Positions 54,198-63,555 of a stretch of 64,000 bases of DNA are shown here, one piece after another. Numbering within the stretch: position 1 is the stretch's first letter; every line of letters begins with the position of its first letter. The stretch is from contig NZ_JBFNXK010000002.1 in assembly GCF_046054165.1 (NCBI RefSeq), forward strand, positions 186,001 through 250,000, given 5' to 3'. The notes under the pieces are model-generated. The model was given only the letters and a program-made list of their open reading frames with translations, was not told the origin of the DNA and ran no database searches. This DNA comes from Celerinatantimonas sp046054165. GTDB taxonomy: Bacteria; Pseudomonadota; Gammaproteobacteria; Enterobacterales; Celerinatantimonadaceae. The translations under genes were made by a program, and so were the position numbers.

Positions 54198-55083
54198 GAT
54201 GTAGCTCCTTGCTAAATAGCCCATGAGGTCTGACAAGCAAAGCGACAATCAAAACGGTAAACGATATTGCGTTAACATACATCAGTGGGATATAAAGAGG
54301 ATCACCTCCGAATAACGCGCCAAAATCGATAGTTGTCGCCAGCGTTTCGGTTAAACCGATTAAAGCGGCACCAGCTACGGCACCAACAGGATTTCCAAGT
54401 CCTCCCAATATTGCAGCGGCCAAAACAGGCAACAGTAAATCGTTTCCCTGATTGATGTAAGCACTTGAATTCAACGCCAGCAAAGCGCCACCTAACCCTG
54501 CCAGAGCGCCCGCAATAAAGTTCACCAAAGGGATAATCGTCTGAGCATTGACACCAGATCCCTGAGCGAGAGCTTGATTACTGGCTAGAACACGAATAGA
54601 TAAACCAAGTTTGCTACGAAACAGTAAGGCCGAAAACAGAACAACCGAGAGAAGCGAAATTGTTGTAGAGACAATTTGATAACTGGATATTCTCACATCA
54701 CCCAGCACTATAATTTTGCTGATCGGTAAATTGTAGAGAATAGGTGAAGAACCCATGACCCCCAACATAATCGCCGTAATGACCATCGATACCGCCAATG
54801 AACCTATCATGGCATTTGCAGAACCCGATTTGGCCAAGGTCGTAAATACAGCCCGATGAAGTATGAGTGCGATGAGCCCACAAAGAATACAGGCCATCAT
54901 CAGTGCGAGGGGGAATGGTAAGCCTAACTGTAATAATAAGGCGGTGCCATAGGCACCTACCATTGCGTATTGAACGAATGCAATATTGGGAAATTTCACC
55001 AAGCCATAAACGAGGCTAACACTCAAAGCAATCAGTGCTAAATCCGCCGTACGTATCAATACATCTGTAAAAAATTGCATCAT
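54190..55083 (-). CDS. Branched-chain-type ABC transporter permease (LivH-like)
   Basis: 297 residues with about eight helices. GLVKFPNIAFVQYAMVGAYG near the N-terminus and LAAAILGGLGNPVGAVAGAALIGLTE near 220 are LivH-type motifs. AAGGAGG precedes the start. It pairs with the LivM-like permease in the membrane. Confidence 0.92.
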   Translation of the reverse strand: MMQFFTDVLIRTADLALIALSVSLVYGLVKFPNIAFVQYAMVGAYGTALLLQLGLPFPLALMMACILCGLIALILHRAVFTTLAKSGSANAMIGSLAVSMVITAIMLGVMGSSPILYNLPISKIIVLGDVRISSYQIVSTTISLLSVVLFSALLFRSKLGLSIRVLASNQALAQGSGVNAQTIIPLVNFIAGALAGLGGALLALNSSAYINQGNDLLLPVLAAAILGGLGNPVGAVAGAALIGLTETLATTIDFGALFGGDPLYIPLMYVNAISFTVLIVALLVRPHGLFSKELHRV

Positions 55084-55106
55084 ATGCTCCTCCTTACCCG
55101 CGTGAA

Positions 55107-56219
55107 CTAGCGCAATTCAATTTTGCCATCGGCAATTTTTACGCGCTTATAAGGTTGGGTGGTTCTCATATGGTCTTTATCTAGATTGAATGCACCCGTA
55201 ATCCCTTCATAAGAAGGGGCAACGTCTAGCATCGCGGCTTGAACTTTGGCTGGCTCACTAGATTTTGCGGTTTCGATTGCCTTTGCGGCTAACATAACGG
55301 CGTCATAAGCAAAACTCCCATATGCGGATTGTGGTGCTTTGTGATACTCAGCGGTGTAAGCATCAACATAATGCTTGCCGTCAGGTCCTAAGCTTTGAAC
55401 CTCCATACCTCGCTGGCCATTGGTGTATTCTTTCGGCGAATCTCCGGTACTCATCGTGAGATATTTTGCATACCATGGGGTTTGATTCAAACCCAGCTGA
55501 TAAGCATCTCGATTTAATACGATCGCATCTTGCCCATAACTGGTATAAACATAGACATCGGGCTTTAAACGACTTAATCGATCGAGTTCACTACGATAGG
55601 TTGGTTGGCCCATTTTATACAACACCGTACCTAGGATTTTTCCGCCAGCCTCTTTGAAGAATTTAGAAAACTGTTTTACGGTTCCTTGTCCATAAGCGCC
55701 ATTTGGGGCAATCACAACGGCACGTTTGTATCCGAGCGCATAAACATCTTGGGCTGAGAATTGGGAAGAAAGATTATCGAGCCCAATGACACTGTAGGAG
55801 TAATCACCGATCTTACGAATATCAGTACTCGTCCCCGATATATTGATATGAACTCGCTTTTGCTGCTCCAGATACTGACCAATGGGAATGGTCACACTAG
55901 AAGAAAATGAACCAATAACAACGGGAACATTATTCACTTGGACCAGCTTCTTCACCGCACCGAGACCTGTCATAGGGTTTCCGGCAGAATCTTCAAAAAT
56001 AACTTTTAATGGTTCGCCAAGAACACCGCCTTTGTCGTTCAATTCTTTAACTGCAAGCTCGATACCTCTTTGCTGATCGATACCATTTTCTGAACTCCCT
56101 CCAGTCAAAGGTAAAATAGCGCCAAGCTCGATGTCCGCATGGGCCAAGCCGCTCACTAATACACTACCCGTCAAGCTCATTGTGACCAAAAGGCTTTTAA
56201 AACGTTTAAATTGCTTCAT
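55107..56219 (-). CDS. Branched-chain-type periplasmic substrate-binding protein
   Basis: 370 residues from the ATG at 56219 (AAGGA upstream), where a signal peptide begins and ends near SGLAHA/DIELG. Type I periplasmic fold with IELGAILPLTGGSSENG and KVIFEDSAGNP, FGSFSSS-like IGSFSSSVT and SAYGSFAYDAVMLAAKAI. This protein sets the specificity of the importer; amino acids, amides, or N-acyl amino acids are all plausible. It is the first gene of the five-gene ABC operon and is divergent from the GntR gene. Confidence 0.92.
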   Translation of the reverse strand: MKQFKRFKSLLVTMSLTGSVLVSGLAHADIELGAILPLTGGSSENGIDQQRGIELAVKELNDKGGVLGEPLKVIFEDSAGNPMTGLGAVKKLVQVNNVPVVIGSFSSSVTIPIGQYLEQQKRVHINISGTSTDIRKIGDYSYSVIGLDNLSSQFSAQDVYALGYKRAVVIAPNGAYGQGTVKQFSKFFKEAGGKILGTVLYKMGQPTYRSELDRLSRLKPDVYVYTSYGQDAIVLNRDAYQLGLNQTPWYAKYLTMSTGDSPKEYTNGQRGMEVQSLGPDGKHYVDAYTAEYHKAPQSAYGSFAYDAVMLAAKAIETAKSSEPAKVQAAMLDVAPSYEGITGAFNLDKDHMRTTQPYKRVKIADGKIELR

Positions 56220-56299
56220 GAATCCATCCTTGTCATAAATTCTGACACCATGCACGTGATCTTTGAGTGCAAAATTAAGTCTACGCAAAGTGCATTACA

Positions 56300-56313
56300 A
56301 AGTGTATACACTT
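56300..56313. promoter_or_regulatory. GntR-type operator, site A (ABC operon side)
   Basis: AAGTGTATACACTT is a perfect 14-bp palindrome 81 bases before the binding-protein gene. A second half-site TATACACTT follows at 56317-56325, so two dimers may bind. The same palindrome stands before the GntR gene. Confidence 0.75.
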
Positions 56314-56576
56314 ACTTATACACTTTAGGCATCAGATATGCCAAGTAATACGATCCTGTCTAAAAAACTCTCTTGTTGTCACATATCGTTTATTAAACAT
56401 GTACAGCTTATTCATTGATAAAAATACAAATTAATTGTGTTTTTAGCTTGTGAGATGACTGACAAAAACAATTAAACAAGGTGCTACTATTAAACGGGTT
56501 GATATTAAAATACCCACTCACGCACGGATCTATTTGGTGCATTTTTGTTCAAATCAGTGCGGAAAATTAATTTATA

Positions 56577-56590
56577 AAGTGTATACACTT
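56577..56590. promoter_or_regulatory. GntR-type operator, site B (GntR side)
   Basis: An identical AAGTGTATACACTT palindrome lies 83 bases before the GTG start of the GntR gene. Its identity with site A, 277 bases away, points to one regulator controlling both divergent units. Confidence 0.75.
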
Positions 56591-56672
56591 ATTTCTTGCG
56601 TTATATTTATAGCTATGTTAGTTGTAAAAAAAGCGGTGAGTTATCTCACTGTCATCGGGAAGGAAAGTTATT

Positions 56673-57392
56673 GTGACAGAAAGCAAACGAGGTACTCGTA
56701 GAGCAGATAGCGTTGATAAAGTTTATTCAGAATTAAAAACTTTATCGATAGACTATTATTTTAAACCTGGAAAAAGAATTAATGAAGTTGAATTAGCTCA
56801 GCGATTTGGTGTGTCACGAACGCCTATAAGAGAAGCACTTAATCGTCTTGCAAAAGAAGGCTTTATGTATTTTGTGCCAAATAAGGGGTTCTATTCTCGA
56901 GATATGACGCCTAAAGGTGTCCATGAATTATATGAATTAAGAGCTATTATAGAGCAGGCTTCTTTTCAATTAGCCTGCCAAAGAGCATCAGATGAAGACA
57001 TTGAGAGAGCCGCTCAAATATGGGAAGAGAGTTGCCGTAACTTGCCCCAACCCGATCAAATAACAGATTGGACTCCCATTGCCTTAATCGATGAAAAATT
57101 TCATATGGAAATTGCAAAAATGGCAAATAACTCAAGACTTTACGATACTCTTGAGAGTTTAAATGCATTGGGCCGTTTTTACAGAAGAATTGATCTGGAA
57201 ACACCAGAGAGAAGAAACAATGCTTATGATGAACACGTTGAAATAATTAAAGCACTACGGAATAGAGATATTGAACAGGGTGTTAAATTATTAGAAAAAC
57301 ATGTTTCTTTAAGTTCACAACATGCCGTTAGTGTAACGAAAGAAGGATTAGCCAGAATATTTATTGGTGATATTAGTTTAGACGATATTTAA
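56673..57392 (+). CDS. GntR-family regulator with FCD domain
   Basis: 239 residues from a GTG with AAGGA upstream. Winged HTH at about 12-75 (ELAQRFGVSRTPIREALNRLAKEGF), then the all-helical FCD ligand domain with the metal/ligand residues spread as in FadR-type GntR proteins: ELRAIIEQASF near 90, DEKFHMEIAKMANN near 147 and YDEHVEIIKALRNRD near 190. It likely binds the palindromes on both sides of its promoter region and responds to the imported compound. The gene is AT-rich. Confidence 0.9.
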   Translation: MTESKRGTRRADSVDKVYSELKTLSIDYYFKPGKRINEVELAQRFGVSRTPIREALNRLAKEGFMYFVPNKGFYSRDMTPKGVHELYELRAIIEQASFQLACQRASDEDIERAAQIWEESCRNLPQPDQITDWTPIALIDEKFHMEIAKMANNSRLYDTLESLNALGRFYRRIDLETPERRNNAYDEHVEIIKALRNRDIEQGVKLLEKHVSLSSQHAVSVTKEGLARIFIGDISLDDI

Positions 57393-57448
57393 ATATATTA
57401 AATCTAGCTAATATATTTATTTTTAACAATAGAAATGGATTTGAAAAT

Positions 57449-58348
57449 ATGGATATTAGCGAAAAAAAAAGTTTGAGCTTAGATCATATTCTACTAACTG
57501 TAAAAAATTATTACTCTGCATATGAAAACTTAAAAAAATTAGGTTTTCAAATGACACAAATAAGTAATCACCCATGGGGGACAGCAACAAGTTTTGCCGT
57601 ATTTCAAGGAAACTTTATTGAATTAATTGGTGTTGTTGATGAAACGAAATTTGGTATTAATGCAACGAATGGTTTTTGTTTTGGCCGACAAATAAATAAA
57701 TTCCATGCAAAAGGCGAAGATGGCATTTCAATGATTGCTTTACATTCAAAAGATACCGTAGGCGATTATTCCGAACTCAATGAACATCATAATGAAACAC
57801 AAGGTATTGTTGATTTTCGTCGCACCATCACTCTAGAAGATGGTACTCCGGATGACGTAGTGGTCACTATCGGACTCTTCCTTGATTCTCAACATACCGA
57901 AGCGTCCAGTTTTATTTGTCATCAACACAGACCCGATCTCATTTGGAAAGATGAATGGATGGTTCATCCCAATGGCGCGATCAAAATTGAGGCGTTAACT
58001 TATATCGGAGAAGATCTGTCCTTTTTAGAAAATCGTTGGACCCAAGACTATGGTTGCATTGAAAAAACTGAGACTTCTTTTTCGGTCAACACCCAATCAG
58101 GCCTCTTGAGAGCCGTTTCGCCATCAGAGTTCCGACAAACTTATTCACAAATAGATCTGCCCGTATCAAACAACCCCACTCCGCATGTAGCAGCAGTCAC
58201 CCTATCAACGGCCTCACTCGATCCATTGATTGCTATATTGGATGATAATGAAGTCCCCTACTACAGCGATCACCATCGAGTATTGGTTTCTCCGACATAC
58301 TCAGGAAACGTAATACTTGAATTTATTCCATGGCAAGCAGCTAATTAA
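57449..58348 (+). CDS. VOC/glyoxalase-like protein
   Basis: 299 residues. LDHILLTVKNYYSAYENLKKLGF near residue 10 and the following NFIELIGVVD strand fit a glyoxalase-like (VOC) repeat, and the second half (PHVAAVTLSTASLDPLIAILDDNEV near 240) repeats it. This two-repeat layout resembles the PF13468 glyoxalase-like domain. Reaction unknown: VOC proteins may isomerise, epimerise, cleave or dioxygenate. It lies 56 bases after the GntR gene and 13 before the ProC-like gene. Confidence 0.78.
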   Translation: MDISEKKSLSLDHILLTVKNYYSAYENLKKLGFQMTQISNHPWGTATSFAVFQGNFIELIGVVDETKFGINATNGFCFGRQINKFHAKGEDGISMIALHSKDTVGDYSELNEHHNETQGIVDFRRTITLEDGTPDDVVVTIGLFLDSQHTEASSFICHQHRPDLIWKDEWMVHPNGAIKIEALTYIGEDLSFLENRWTQDYGCIEKTETSFSVNTQSGLLRAVSPSEFRQTYSQIDLPVSNNPTPHVAAVTLSTASLDPLIAILDDNEVPYYSDHHRVLVSPTYSGNVILEFIPWQAAN

Positions 58349-58361
58349 TAAAGGAATAACC

Positions 58362-59171
58362 ATGCTTACTCAACAGATACATTTTTTCGGTGCCGGACAA
58401 ATGGCTGAAGCGATGATTCGCGCCACAATTAATAGCCAATGTTTCGCTGCGGATCATATTTCATGTTTTGATATTCGCCCAACCAGAACGGCCGAGCTAT
58501 CACAGCGATACGGGATCCTTGAGCAAGAAGACTTAGAGATAAACCTCGCCAATACCGATATCATCGTGCTCGGCGTACGGCCTCAAGACGATTTAGTGGC
58601 TATTGCCAATAGAATTAATCAGTATGCAAAACCCAATGCCACCTTAATCTCAATCATCGCTGGTGTTACATTACAACAATTGGAGGATAACTTTGGTGCT
58701 GAGCGCCCTATCGCCCGCATCATTCCGAACACACTGACGGATACAGGATTAGGTTTTACGGGTGCTGTCTATAATAATTGGGTTGATAAAGAGGTCGTCG
58801 ACACCTTTGTAACCAGTTTTGGTAAGATTATGCACGTGGCTGAAAATATGTTGGATATTTTTACGGGCTATGGTGTCGCCGGGATCAACTATGTTTACTT
58901 ATTCATCGAAGCCTTGGTCGATGCAGGCGTGTTAGCGGGTATGCCTAGAGAACAAGCCAAAGCAATCGCATATGAAAATCTTATTGGCGCAGTAAAAATG
59001 CTCAATATCAGTAACTGCCATCCCCGCCAACTACTGGATATTAACAACTCACCAGCGGGGGTGGGTATCAATGGCTTGTTTGAACTCAATCAGAGCAATT
59101 TTGCCAGCGCCATTCAAAAAAGCGTACTCACTCAGGTTCGCCGAACCACTGAACTAGCCAAAGGCCAATAA
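58362..59171 (+). CDS. Pyrroline-5-carboxylate reductase-like protein (divergent)
   Basis: 269 residues from the ATG at 58362 with AAGGA six bases before; a longer reading would overlap the VOC gene. Rossmann dinucleotide loop FFGAGQMAEAMI near residue 8. The dimerisation half has YVYLFIEALVDAGVLAGMPREQA, as in ProC. Two signature segments differ from housekeeping ProC: SPAGVGING replaces SPGGTTIAG, and IPN replaces MPN. It may reduce another cyclic imine or keto-amine. Its partners are the VOC protein, GntR and the ABC importer, not proline-biosynthesis genes. Confidence 0.82.
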   Translation: MLTQQIHFFGAGQMAEAMIRATINSQCFAADHISCFDIRPTRTAELSQRYGILEQEDLEINLANTDIIVLGVRPQDDLVAIANRINQYAKPNATLISIIAGVTLQQLEDNFGAERPIARIIPNTLTDTGLGFTGAVYNNWVDKEVVDTFVTSFGKIMHVAENMLDIFTGYGVAGINYVYLFIEALVDAGVLAGMPREQAKAIAYENLIGAVKMLNISNCHPRQLLDINNSPAGVGINGLFELNQSNFASAIQKSVLTQVRRTTELAKGQ

Positions 59172-59182
59172 ATTAGGAACTC

Positions 59183-59213
59183 CTGCTGCTCGGTTAGACC
59201 ACCGGCAGCAGGT
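59183..59213 (+). terminator. Hairpin after the ProC-like gene
   Basis: CCTGCTGC and GCAGCAGG, extended inward by CGG/CCG, form an 11-bp stem 12 bases past the stop. The T-run that follows is weak. Confidence 0.65.
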
Positions 59214-59221
59214 CGATTCAT

Positions 59222-59440
59222 TACTTTCCATATTCAATCGAATCAATGACCCTCTCTTTATCCCCATCAGGGCTTTACCACACATCGTCATCCACGGCTT
59301 TCTTTAGTCACGCACGTGCTATTGGCAAAATCATCGATGTAGTCTAAATCGCTCTTCTTCAATGCTTTCAAAGAAAGTGGCACGTCATCGAGATCGTCGT
59401 TATGACAAGGCGATGAAAGCTAACCCCAAAAAATGAGCCA
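59222..59440 (-). pseudogene. Possible decayed gene fragment
   Basis: On the minus strand two neighbouring frames give protein-like stretches, DDLDDVPLSLKALKKSDLDY then SPDGDKERVIDSIEYGK with a stop, broken by a frameshift and a TAA. No start and no recognised family. It could be the relic 3' end of a lost gene, or chance. Confidence 0.25.
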
Positions 59441-59876
59441 CACACAAACCGCTAGAGACAATTTCAGATATTCACACCCCAACAAAATACAATAAAATCA
59501 AATTATTAAGTATTTGTGAGATTATTTCATAACCTATTAATTTCCGCTGATATTGTCTATTTTCAACAAACTCTTATACTAGAGGCGGCTGAACCTTCAT
59601 GATTAAATTTTGTTCAAATCAACCATATTTGGCACAGGGAAGCAATCTGCGTCTGATCGTTCAACTAGTCACATTTAGCTAAACATAAAAAATAAAAGCA
59701 TTCCTGTTTTACGGATATCAATCATCATTCGCCGATAAGCCATATCGAGATCAACAACTCATTTATCCTGAATGGGTTGTTATCCCATATTCCCCATGCG
59801 ATACCGGTCCGAAACTAAACCGTAAGGCTAATGATCCTGATCGAACCAGTGGATGCATTGCAGAGGTCATTTTTAC
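59441..59876. other. Non-coding gap before the MFS gene
   Basis: About 435 bases, AT-rich around 59500-59700. It presumably holds the MFS promoter. No RNA or repeat was recognised. Confidence 0.4.
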
Positions 59877-61100
59877 ATGAGCGCGGAGCGACTTTCATTG
59901 TCAACTCAAAACCATAAGTTCACATTTTTTAGTGCATCCTTATCCCTGATGACTATTTTTATTGCAGCGGGTGCCCCTATCCCGCTGTATGGGATTTACC
60001 AAGCCCAAAATGGCATTACCTACCTTGACCTATCACTCAGCTCCGTGGTCTATTTTGTCGGCGCCGTACTCTCTATGCTCATCTGTGGTCGGCTCTCCAA
60101 CTATTATGGCCGACAATCCATTTCACTGCTTTCGCTGATCTGTGCCGCGATTGCAACCATTTCGTTTTTGCATGTGGACTCAGCCGCACCACTGCTGATT
60201 GGTCGTTTTTCTCAGGGGCTGGCAACCGGTTTAGCGTCGACCGCACTGGCGGCATGGATCGTCGATTGCTCTAAATCGGTTCCGGTTTGGATTGCGCCCG
60301 CAGTCATCAGCTGTGGTCCGATGACAGGGCTCACCATTGGCGGGATCGGATCCGGCATATTAGTACAATTTGCCCCCATGCCAAGACAGCTTCCGTTTTA
60401 TATTGTGCTGGCACTACTGGCTATCTGTATCGGTCTCTTGTGTAAAAGTCAGGAAACCATGACTCGAAAATCAGGAGCGCTAGCCTCACTCAAACCTCGG
60501 TTTGGTCTGCCCCCATCGGCGAGAAAAGCTTATCCCTTAGCCGCGTGTACGTTCATCAGTACCTGGTCGGTGGGTGGTTTTATTCAGGCCTTTGGCCCAG
60601 CCATCGCGCAAGAACAACTCCATTCATCCAGTGCTATTGTGGCCGCACTGACCTTCGCATCTCTAATGGCTCCCAGTTCGTTAGGAGCTTCACTGGTGGG
60701 GAACTATAAACCGGAACAGACCCAGCAATGGGGGCTGTTGTTATTCACCGGTTTTCTATGGTGCCTGATTGGCTCTTTATTTGTCGGCTCACTGACAGCC
60801 TTTTTGATTGCCGGCATACTGACCGGTATTGCCATGGGGGCCACGTTAACCGGTGGTATTCAAACGATGGTACAAGGGCTAGAACCCGATGATCGAGCCA
60901 ATGTACTTTCAGTGATCTATGTGACCTCTTACGTCGGCGCCGCAGGACCGACGCTCTTCGCCGGTCATTATGCCGAAACCTATAAACTGGCCAACATCAC
61001 AGCAGGATATGGGGTGATGGCAATTATTGCCTGTGTGATTGTCTTTAGTGCCGGGGCCCATGCATTGCTGAAACATCACGCCATCCACTCAGAGCGATAA
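59877..61100 (+). CDS. MFS transporter
   Basis: 407 residues from the ATG at 59877 (AGAGG at a slightly long 11-base spacing); an ATG eight codons earlier is possible. Twelve helices; GRLSNYYGRQS near 70 is the loop 2-3 MFS signature, and LLIGRFSQGLATGLASTALAAWIVD near 103 holds the motif of helix 4. It looks like a drug or metabolite exporter; no substrate can be given. Its 3' end overlaps the convergent aminotransferase by 12 bases. Confidence 0.88.
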   Translation: MSAERLSLSTQNHKFTFFSASLSLMTIFIAAGAPIPLYGIYQAQNGITYLDLSLSSVVYFVGAVLSMLICGRLSNYYGRQSISLLSLICAAIATISFLHVDSAAPLLIGRFSQGLATGLASTALAAWIVDCSKSVPVWIAPAVISCGPMTGLTIGGIGSGILVQFAPMPRQLPFYIVLALLAICIGLLCKSQETMTRKSGALASLKPRFGLPPSARKAYPLAACTFISTWSVGGFIQAFGPAIAQEQLHSSSAIVAALTFASLMAPSSLGASLVGNYKPEQTQQWGLLLFTGFLWCLIGSLFVGSLTAFLIAGILTGIAMGATLTGGIQTMVQGLEPDDRANVLSVIYVTSYVGAAGPTLFAGHYAETYKLANITAGYGVMAIIACVIVFSAGAHALLKHHAIHSER

Positions 61101-62252
61101 CAATCGCTCTGCGGCAGCATCCAGCGTCGCTTCTTGTTTGGCAAAACATAATCGGATCAAACGATGGTTAAATTCACCATCACAGAAGACCGATAGCGGA
61201 ATAGCGGCGACGCCGACTTCCCGAGTAAGCCACTGACAAAAAGCGACATCGTCTAAGTCAGAGACATCGCTATAATCAGCCAGTAAAAAATAAGTGCCTG
61301 AGCATGGCTGAACTTTTAGACGACTGCGACTTAAGGCCTGAGTAAAACGATCTCGTTTAGCCTGATAAAACGCCGGGAGTTCCTGATAATGTTCAGGCTG
61401 CGCGTTAAGCATATCCGCAATGGCCAACTGCGCCGGCGTATTTACCGAAAACGTCAGATATTGATGGACCTTACGAATTTCGCGGCTAATCGCCTCCGGT
61501 GCCACACAATAGCCCACTTTCCAACCTGTCATATGAAAGGTTTTGCCAAATGAAGAAACGGCCACACTGCGTTCACGTAGCCGCGAATGCGCCAGAACAC
61601 TAGCATGCCCTTCTGGGGCAAAACAGATATGCTCATACACTTCATCGCTCAACACAAACACCGGGTAATCCGCAATCGCATGAGCTAACGCATCAAAGTC
61701 CCGATGGCTCCAAACCGTCGCGGTCGGGTTATGAGGCGTATTCAAAATCACCAGCCGCGTTTTATCACTGAGTAAGGCTTTAAACGCCTGCCAGTCGACC
61801 TTAAATTCCGGAGGTTGCAGAGCGATACGCTTTAGAATCCCGCCACTTAACTCAACGGCTGGCGCATAACTATCATAACTGGGATCAAAACAGATCACCT
61901 CATCACCCGGACGAACAATCGCCGTAATTGCGGCATATAAGGCTTCAGTCGCCCCCGCCGTTACCGTGATATCAGTGCCGACATCCGGCAGATAGCCATA
62001 GAGTGACTCCGTTTTAGCCGCAATCGCTTCACGCAGCGCCACCGCTCCAGTCATCGGAGCATACTGATTGGAGCCTTGGCTCACATGATAAGCCAATCGC
62101 TGCTGCAGATAACTCGGCCCATCAAAATCAGGGAATCCCTGTGATAGATTAATCGCCTGACATTGCTGCGCCAGCGCGCTCATTTGGGTAAAAATGGTGG
62201 TTCCCAACGAAGGCAATTTACTATCTAAGGATAACGACCGCTGACCCGACAT
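61089..62252 (-). CDS. ybdL: Methionine aminotransferase YbdL
   Basis: 387 residues from the ATG at 62252 with AAGGAG eight bases upstream. Fold-type I PLP enzyme with the Schiff-base Lys in SSFGKTFHMTGWKVGY near 234, NTPHNPTATVW near 170 and DEVYEHI near 201. It follows E. coli YbdL very closely (SKLPSLGTTIFTQMSALAQQ at the start). That enzyme transaminates methionine, histidine and phenylalanine. It is a single gene with its own promoter space. Confidence 0.94.
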   Translation of the reverse strand: MSGQRSLSLDSKLPSLGTTIFTQMSALAQQCQAINLSQGFPDFDGPSYLQQRLAYHVSQGSNQYAPMTGAVALREAIAAKTESLYGYLPDVGTDITVTAGATEALYAAITAIVRPGDEVICFDPSYDSYAPAVELSGGILKRIALQPPEFKVDWQAFKALLSDKTRLVILNTPHNPTATVWSHRDFDALAHAIADYPVFVLSDEVYEHICFAPEGHASVLAHSRLRERSVAVSSFGKTFHMTGWKVGYCVAPEAISREIRKVHQYLTFSVNTPAQLAIADMLNAQPEHYQELPAFYQAKRDRFTQALSRSRLKVQPCSGTYFLLADYSDVSDLDDVAFCQWLTREVGVAAIPLSVFCDGEFNHRLIRLCFAKQEATLDAAAERLLSL

Positions 62253-62407
62253 AAAGAACACTCCTTGATTTGGTCATCTATACATATTCAAACCACTATA
62301 TCACGCTCGACTTGTTTAGCAATCAAGCCATATAGATGGCTAAATAACAAATAGGAATAAATGACAGCCAAAAACCATAATCAGCAAACTCCTGATAAAC
62401 TGAACAG

Positions 62408-62950
62408 ATGAATAGATTAAAAGCGTACCGGCATATGCGATTCAAATCGGCTCTTTGGTTACTGCTGTTAACACTCTCCGGTTGTACCGGGATCCCCGCT
62501 CACGTCACCCCGGTGACCCCTTTTGATGCAAATCGATACCTTGGGAAATGGTATGAGATTGCACGCCTCGATCACTCTTTCGAAGCCGGATTAACACAGG
62601 TCAGTGCGAATTACTCGTTACGTCACGATGGTGGACTCAACGTTTTAAATCGGGGATTTAATCCAAAGACGCAGCAATGGAAACAAGCGCAAGGCAAAGC
62701 TTTTTGGGTCCGGGATCCAAATACGGGTTACCTGAAAGTCTCATTTTTTGGTCCTTTTTACGGCGCTTATGTGATCTTCTCTCTGGGAGCTGATTATCAA
62801 TACGCTATGGTCAGCGGACCAAGCCATGACTATTTATGGCTACTCGCCAGAACGCCGCAAGTCTCCGAGAGATTGAAAACTCGTTTTATCTCTCAAGCAA
62901 AACAACGCGGATTCGATACTCAAAAAATAATCTGGGTCCAGCAGCCTTAA
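62408..62950 (+). CDS. blc: Outer-membrane lipoprotein lipocalin Blc
   Basis: 180 residues. A lipobox LSGC places the lipidated Cys at residue 26; an in-frame ATG at codon 10 would give the more usual signal length. GKWYEIARLDHSFE is the lipocalin first motif, and YLKVSFFGPFYGAYVIF with a late RTP complete the barrel as in E. coli Blc. It binds lysophospholipids or fatty acids at the outer membrane and is stress-induced in E. coli. Confidence 0.92.
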   Translation: MNRLKAYRHMRFKSALWLLLLTLSGCTGIPAHVTPVTPFDANRYLGKWYEIARLDHSFEAGLTQVSANYSLRHDGGLNVLNRGFNPKTQQWKQAQGKAFWVRDPNTGYLKVSFFGPFYGAYVIFSLGADYQYAMVSGPSHDYLWLLARTPQVSERLKTRFISQAKQRGFDTQKIIWVQQP

Positions 62951-63054
62951 AACCTATGGATGAGAGTGATATTTATTTGATAAAAATCAACTTCAGCTAT
63001 TGAGCTTCCTGTGGGTGGAAGCTCTACACTACCGTACTGTTGATGGTATAACTT

Positions 63055-63480
63055 GTGGTACATCGATTTCTCATGCAAAGCCTTTCTTTGCTTTTTTCTC
63101 ATAAAATCGCTAAGCGACTCGCTTTATGGTTATTGCTAATCATTTTGAGTCTTTTAGGTTGGTGTTTGATCCATCAAAGCATCACGACTGCGATCGTCCC
63201 CATCCATCTATCGACTCCAGAAGCCTACAGTGATCAGTCCTCTCAAAGTGACTGTCATCCTGAATCAGCCTATTCCATTCAACAACATCTTCATATTTGT
63301 CAAGAACCACTACTCCAATCGTCTCCCAACAAACTCCATCTCGCTATCTGGGTATGGATTAGCCTGTTGCCGCTCTTTTTATCCCAAGTCCAACGCGTCC
63401 AATATACTCATCCTTTAAAACAGCAACCTCATATTGGCGATCCCCCACTTTATCTCACCACCGCCCGTCTGCGGCATTAA
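63055..63480 (+). CDS. Small membrane protein upstream of the efflux operon, function unknown
   Basis: 141 residues reading from a GTG; an ATG six codons later is equally possible, and neither has a good ribosome-binding site. Two membrane segments (about 22-43 and 93-109) enclose a periplasmic-like part with DCHPES and HLHIC, which could bind a metal. The C-terminal tail is polar. It ends 75 bases before a CusC/CzcC-like gene, and small metal-binding proteins of this kind often precede heavy-metal RND efflux operons. No family was recognised. Confidence 0.55.
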   Translation: MVHRFLMQSLSLLFSHKIAKRLALWLLLIILSLLGWCLIHQSITTAIVPIHLSTPEAYSDQSSQSDCHPESAYSIQQHLHICQEPLLQSSPNKLHLAIWVWISLLPLFLSQVQRVQYTHPLKQQPHIGDPPLYLTTARLRH

Positions 63481-63555
63481 ACAACACGATTTTCCAGATT
63501 CATCAACTGACATAACTGTCCGTGTTTTCTGATCTTATTTTTTAGGAATTCGCTC

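Noticed and set aside
46831..59171. A complete ICE or prophage at prfC
   Set aside because: No integrase, transfer, replication or phage structural gene and no second copy of the prfC 5' sequence was seen; only a lone repressor.
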